Part shown: piece by piece, positions 56,401 to 62,400 of the stretch
Position numbering within the stretch: the stretch's first letter is position 1
Layout: each line of letters starts with the position of its first letter
NCBI GenBank assembly: GCA_963575745.1
Contig: CAUYUJ010017818.1
Location: 159,607-223,606 of the forward strand
Direction of reading: 5' to 3'
Length of the DNA stretch: 64,000 bases
DNA from: Prorocentrum cordatum
Lineage: Eukaryota; Sar; Dinophyceae; Prorocentrales; Prorocentraceae
Notes under the pieces: generated by a model
What the model saw: only the letters and a program-made list of their open reading frames with translations
The model's database searches: none
What the model was told of the DNA's origin: nothing
Made by a program: the position numbers and the translations under genes

Positions 56401-59400
56401 GGCCTTCAGGACACGGGCAAGTCTTACGACGCAGAGCGCAAGGCCTTCAAGGAAGCGAACAAGTACGAATATATGAAGAAGATGACGCCGAGTCACGAGC
56501 GCTGCTGGATAGCTTTGATCAGTATGATTGCAAAAGGCGAGAGTGTGCCGAAAGAGAAGAAGACGCAGCTCCTAGTGTACTCACAGAAGGTGTCGAGTGT
56601 TTCGGGCCAAATGCTGACATGCATGCAGAAAAGGTGCCATCGCCAGAAAGCTTGGTCGGAGGATCGCTGGAGGATCAACCTGATGGTGGTGCCAGAGCTG
56701 AGGGCGGTGCAGATGGAGGCGATGGCAGCTATCGGGGCGAAGCCGCAAGTGGAGGTGAAAGCGGGCGCCCCAGCTCGCAATCCGAATGTGCGCTCGGTGG
56801 TCAGCACGCTGGTGGAAATGGGGGAGTATACGGCGGCGAACCAGGAGGGATGAGGCCGCCCGCTCATGAGCCGCCTGCCGCCGCTGCCCTTCTTTTCTCC
56901 TCCTCCTCCTCCTCCCCCTCCCCCTCCCCCCCTGGTACTAGTTCGAATGAGGTTTCAGACAGGCCCGATCTCTTTGAGTTTTCCTCTCGGGATGGTTTCA
57001 AGGGCACGACTTAAAAGTACTGGTTTTCGGGACCGAAGGTGACTCCGATTATGATCAGAGTGCCCCGCTGTCCAGTGGTGGCACGGTTGCGCGCCTAGAG
57101 GCCATCCAGTGACAGTATTGGGTGCCAGTGCTCCGCCGTGCTCCCTTGAAGTCCTGACTGAGAGTTTTTGCACGTTGGGAGACAGCGGTCTCTTGAAGTT
57201 GCAAATTTCGAGGCCGTTTGCACCCCGCGACCATAGGGCCCAGCACGCGCCACTCTGAGCTTAGTTCACTATTCGGCACGCAGGGGACGCAATGGGGTAG
57301 AATAGAATAGAATATTCATCGTCCTCCTCCTCCTGGGCACCGCAAGGGATTTTGCAAATCGTACCCAACGGGCGATTCGACGTTGGCCTCCTTATGCGGA
57401 TGTCCTGTCCTGTCCTGTCCTCTTCTTCTTCCTCCTCCTTCTCGCTCCTCCTCCTCCTCCTCGCTCCTCGCTCCTCGCTCCGCATCATCATCACAATCCT
57501 CATCCTCATCCTCATCCTCGTCCTTCTCCTCCTGCCCACCCGGCCACTGCCCTCTGAGAAGGCCTGGCCCAGTGCCGATGGATGTCGTTGATTGGCGAAG
57601 CGTCCTGGCTTGTCTGTATATGCCCACCGAAGAGTGTTCTGATAACCTCTTTGCACGACATGCTCTTCGAACATGTCTGGCTTAGGCTGCTTTGTTTTCA
57701 TACATCGGTTCGCATGACATGTGGTTTATTATTCAAGCATGCTCTGGTTCTAGAAGCATTTCGTGGCAGGCCTACAGGAATGCCGGGACCTGCCGTCCCT
57801 GCTCGAGTCTGGCAGCGCCTTCGGTGTTGATCTTGAGGATTGCCTCGGCTTCTGAGGGCACACCCCTCAAACCGTATTCCTCTGAGCTTGCCGATCTTAG
57901 GGATAGGGTCGGGGACCAAGCAGCTACATCAGCACAACTCTGGTTCCGAGAGAAGAATCCCATGGGGACAGTAAAATGTTTGGGGTCCTGGGAGGTAAAT
58001 ACATTACAGTCAACCATGACAGTAAGGATGGGACAACTTTCCAAGGCTATCCTTGCATCCTTGCCCCTTCGGTATTCGACATCCTTCGGCATTCTGCTGT
58101 GCTCCGCACGGGAAACGTCAACATGGCATTCCAAGGCCCTTGCATCCTTACCGCGCATCCTTACTATTCTGGTCGAGTGTATTTCCTCGAGATATCGATG
58201 TTGGGATGTCTGGATCGGTGTTTAATGACCTCCAAGGTGATCTCCGAAAGACTTCCCAGAGGGCCTGTTTCTGGAGTTGGATGATCAGCCGCCAGGGGGC
58301 CCCAGCGCCGATCGGAGGAAACCGCGCGGACCTCCGAGTTTTTCTATTTCTGTCACTGTTGTTTCCCTCTGGGTGACGCGCGGCGGGTATCCTGGACGTC
58401 GTCCTGGCGGAGAGGTGAGGGGTCCCCGGGGCGAAGCAGGAGGAGCTGGCCGGGTTTTGCGAGGGCAGTCCCGGGTCCATCTCGATCCGACCGGCGCGAA
58501 TGTCGGGTTTGGGCAGCCCGATCCGATTCGACTCCACGAGCCTCGGCCACGCGCAGAAGGGGTGTACATAGGGGGCCACATGCGAACCCTGCCCCTACCC
58601 TCCACGATTTCTGAGGGGGAGGGTGGGGTTCACTTCGTTCGGGAGCTCCCGAGCGGAGTGACCCCCCCCCTCAGAAATCGTGGGGGGTAGGGGTAGGGTT
58701 CGCATGTGGCCCCCTATGTATAGGGAGAGGAGGGAGGGGTTCTGAGAAGCACCCCATCTTCTCAGAAGGCGCGAGCTTTAACTGCAGCTGTCAGGCCGTG
58801 GCCTTCGAAGACGCAGCCTCCATCTATTAGCAGCCCTCCCCCATCCCTGCACCCCCTTTGTGCGCGCCGCCACGTCGATTCCGGCCGGTGCGATCCGAGT
58901 CGGCCCTTCGACGCCACGAGCCGGTGCGGCCCGCTGCCTGCACGGCGCTAATTATTGGGAAGCCTGGCGCGACCGATCTGCTGCGATGTCGGTTCCGTGC
59001 CGCTGCAGTGCGTTGCAGCGCAGATTTCGATGCTGTCCGATGTCCCGGTTCGGTGCCGACTGAGCCGTCGTGCCATGCCTCCATCGGGGGCGGAAAAGAG
59101 GGGGGTGATGACTAGGGGGGGGGGATGTCATGGCGTGGGCCATGATATTTCCCCAGATCTCGTGGCGCCTCTTCTGATTTCACTACGTCCCTGGCCCCCC
59201 CCGCTGGGCCGCGCACGTGCCGCCGGTCATGATTTGCACCCCCCCCTCTTGGACACCCCCCTCCTGGCCGCTCCCGAGTCGTGCCAGGCCTCCATGGTGG
59301 GGTCGGAGGGAGGTGGGGTCGGCAAATTCCGCCGCACCGGTGCGGCTCGATGTTTACCAGCCTCGAACGTATCCCTATCCCTAAGATTGACACGCCAAAA

Positions 59401-62400
59401 GGCGATGACAATCTTAGGGATTCGCCCTCAGAAAATAAGGGGATCCCTAAGATTGGCATCGTGATGAGGAGGTGCCCAGCATAGGGATAGGGATATGTTC
59501 CAGGCTGGTAAGATGTGGCTCGATGTGGAGCCCGATGTTCTTCACGTCCATGACGCCGATGCACCTCTGACCTCGCGGATGCATCGCCGATGCATCGGCG
59601 ATGCATCGGCCATGCGGATCCCTTCTCTCACCTCCCTCCTCCTTTGCCCCGTCGTTGGCAGGAGGAGGAAGAGAAGGAGGAGGTCGAGGATGGGTATGAT
59701 GATGATGAGAAGGAGGAGGAGGAGGAGGACGCGGAGACGACGACGGCGTCGATCACGACGACCAAGACGACGACGAGGGTGGGAAGCAGGAGGATCAGTA
59801 GGAATGAGGAGGGATGAGAGAGGAATGAGTAGGAAGAGGAGGGAGGAAGGGAGAGGACTGAACAACAAAACAAATCTTTCAGGTCTCAGCAATCCCCTCC
59901 TCTGCGTCTAGCTGTCCATCGCAGACCTTTGCATATCCACGGCATGGTGTCCGGTCTGCCGTACCCAGATCCCGAAAGGTATTTGGTGTCCGAGTTTTTC
60001 AGTTGTTTTTAGGCATTCCCAGACGGCGCCGGCCTGTCACGGGCGCTCTTTCGAATAGCGAAGAAGCTTGCTCCATTGGGGAGCTTCCTAAAAAACCTAA
60101 GCCGCTAGGCAAGGGGCCGAGCGCAGCGCGCAGTCGACCAGCGTGCGCAAAGGGGGAGCGCAGTCGCACCAACACACACACGAGCAGCGGAGTCCAGACG
60201 ACCGAGGATGCCGTGCGCCTGCTGGAGATGGGAGGCAGCACCTCGGCATCCGGGCGTTGGGGTGCAATGATCTCGGCCGCTCGCCACTTGCCGCCCTCGA
60301 GTGCTGCCGCTACAACGCATCGCAGCTGTTCTTGCCCGTATTTCGTTTGGAGTGGTGGTGATAGCCCGCTTGAGGGGAAGCGGACTCAGTTCGATATCGG
60401 TGCTGGGGCTGAAACTGTTTGGTGTTTGCGGTGGAAAAAAATGATCGCGGTGCGCGGTGGGAGGCATCGTGAACAGCATGGGGGCCTTTGTGAACAAGAT
60501 CACAGCTGGCCCAGCGAATGTGTGGCGCGATGGCGGAATGAAGAAGGCTGTGAACTGAGCGAGATTTTCAGATGGACCCTAGACTGGGGTGCTGGCGCGG
60601 CAGACGGGCGAGTGCAGCAAGGGGGGAGCTGGCAGCGGCAGGGGGAAGAGAGGTGGCGTGGAGGAGGTAAGCCATTTTAGGGCGTCGATAGGGGGGGATC
60701 GGCATAGGGGGGGCGCATCGCCCCCCCGTCGTCCATCGATCGCCGAGAGGCGCCCGGTGGCCCCACCCCGCCCAGGAGTGTGCGGATCCACTATCGGAGG
60801 CCCATCGCCGATCCATCGGCGATGTGTATCTGTCGCCGATTCCAGGTCGATGCATCCCCCCCCCATGCCAGTCCCCCCCCCCTATCTTTGCCCCTCGGCC
60901 CAGGGTGGCGAGAGCTGCACGCGCCCGCTGCCCACGGCCAGGCCCCTCCTGGCCCCGGGGAGCGAGGGTGCGACTGTGCGCCCCCCTCGGCTTGGCCAGG
61001 GGGGCATTTGCACCGAGCGTGGGCCCAGGATGGGCCTGGACTTGCGTCGGGCCTGTCCTTCTACAGGAGGAGTTTCCAAGAATGGTAAAACACAATAGTC
61101 TGGGGACGATTGCAAAACAAAATAGTCTGGGGAGGATTGTTTGACCATTCGTTGTCTATTTCGGCGTATTTCTGGGGCATTTCAAATTCTTCGTCCAACA
61201 TCCGCCTCTAGGAGGGCACGCCCGACCTAAGCCTGGACAGGGGTCGTGGATGTGTGGACGTCGTCGCCCAACCATCGATGGTCGGGTCGGGCGAGAGGGG
61301 TGACAGGAACTCCGTCGCACGCGGCTGGATTGGGCTTCGCTGCTGGGCGCCCCCCCCTCGAACCGGGGAGGACGAGGGGGAGGTCCAGTCGATCCCCTCA
61401 CAATTTCCGTTTTCATCGAGGGTGGACAGAACCCCCAACAGTGACACGTCGATTAGGGAACTGTCCGTTTTCGGTTCTCGAGAGGGCGCCGTGGCCGTGA
61501 TTTTCCAGTTTTGCGCCCGCCAGGTTTGGGCCTCAGGTCGTTTTCACTAAATCACGTTTTACTAAAGGGGGGTCTGTCCATGCCCGATTTTAGAGAGCAC
61601 CAGCATCGACCAGCATTGGGCCAACGACGAGATAGCGCCGACTTAGCGTCGACGAGCGTCGATTTGTACTGCAGATTTCGTAATGAAAGGGAGGGGTCTC
61701 AACCCTCCCAGACGAGAAGTTTTAGACCCCCCAGACCATCCATGAAAGGGCGGCCCTTTGCCCAGACCCCCCCGAACCCTCCAAGACAGCTCAAATCAGA
61801 CCCCCCCAAATGTGACCCCCCCGACTTTATTACGGAATCCGGAGTATCGATTTAGCGTCGATGTAGTGTCGATTCGCAAGAGCCGGCAAGATGGCATGGA
61901 GGGCTCCCATGAGTTGCCACAGAAGGTGAGGAAGATTGGGGAGGTTGGAACCGAGGCCTCCAGAGTGTTTCGAGGAAGTGCGAGCGCATGGATTTGCGAC
62001 GGGTCCCGTTCCCACGTCGGCGAGCACCGTCGCCAAGCCAGGCGGCAATTGCTTCCCCCACACCCACGCCAAGAATCAACGGATATGAAATCCATGTTCG
62101 CGTGTGTCGGGGTTCTGAGCAAGCATTTTCGTTGTCACGTGGGCCGTCCCCTGTCCCTGGGGTCGTCTAGAGTTCATCGCGGGATTAGATAGTTGCTCCC
62201 AAGAAGCTGCCGAGAGGTCCAGGGCCGCGTATGTTAAAAGAGTCAAGGCGTTGGAGCCACTGCCCAGAAGGCCGCCTTTCATTGGGCCCCTTCGGTCCCA
62301 GCTGTACGCTGGCGTTAAGGCCGAAGCACCCGAGCTTTTGAGCTGGCTATGCTCCTGGCTGCTCCCCTCTACCACCCTCCTCGATTTCAAACCTCCCAGT

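Larger units (their letters stand above)
52200..57010 (+). mobile_element. Non-LTR retrotransposon (LINE), decayed, in the last intron
   Basis: Order endonuclease, linker, reverse transcriptase, zinc fingers, C-terminal domain over 4.65 kb, same strand as the host gene. Three in-frame stops (53551, 54172, 54958) and about four frame changes. Both ends are uncertain: the 5' side is low-complexity, and no poly-A tail is seen after 56853. A (TAGAA)n stretch at 57296-57315 could be a microsatellite tail. It sits in the 12.1-kb intron between exons f and g. Confidence 0.8.

Noticed and set aside
56097-57014. 305-codon Gly/Asp/Glu-rich + frame
   Set aside because: Overlaps the LINE C-terminal frame (56119-56853), which has balanced composition and fits the element order.
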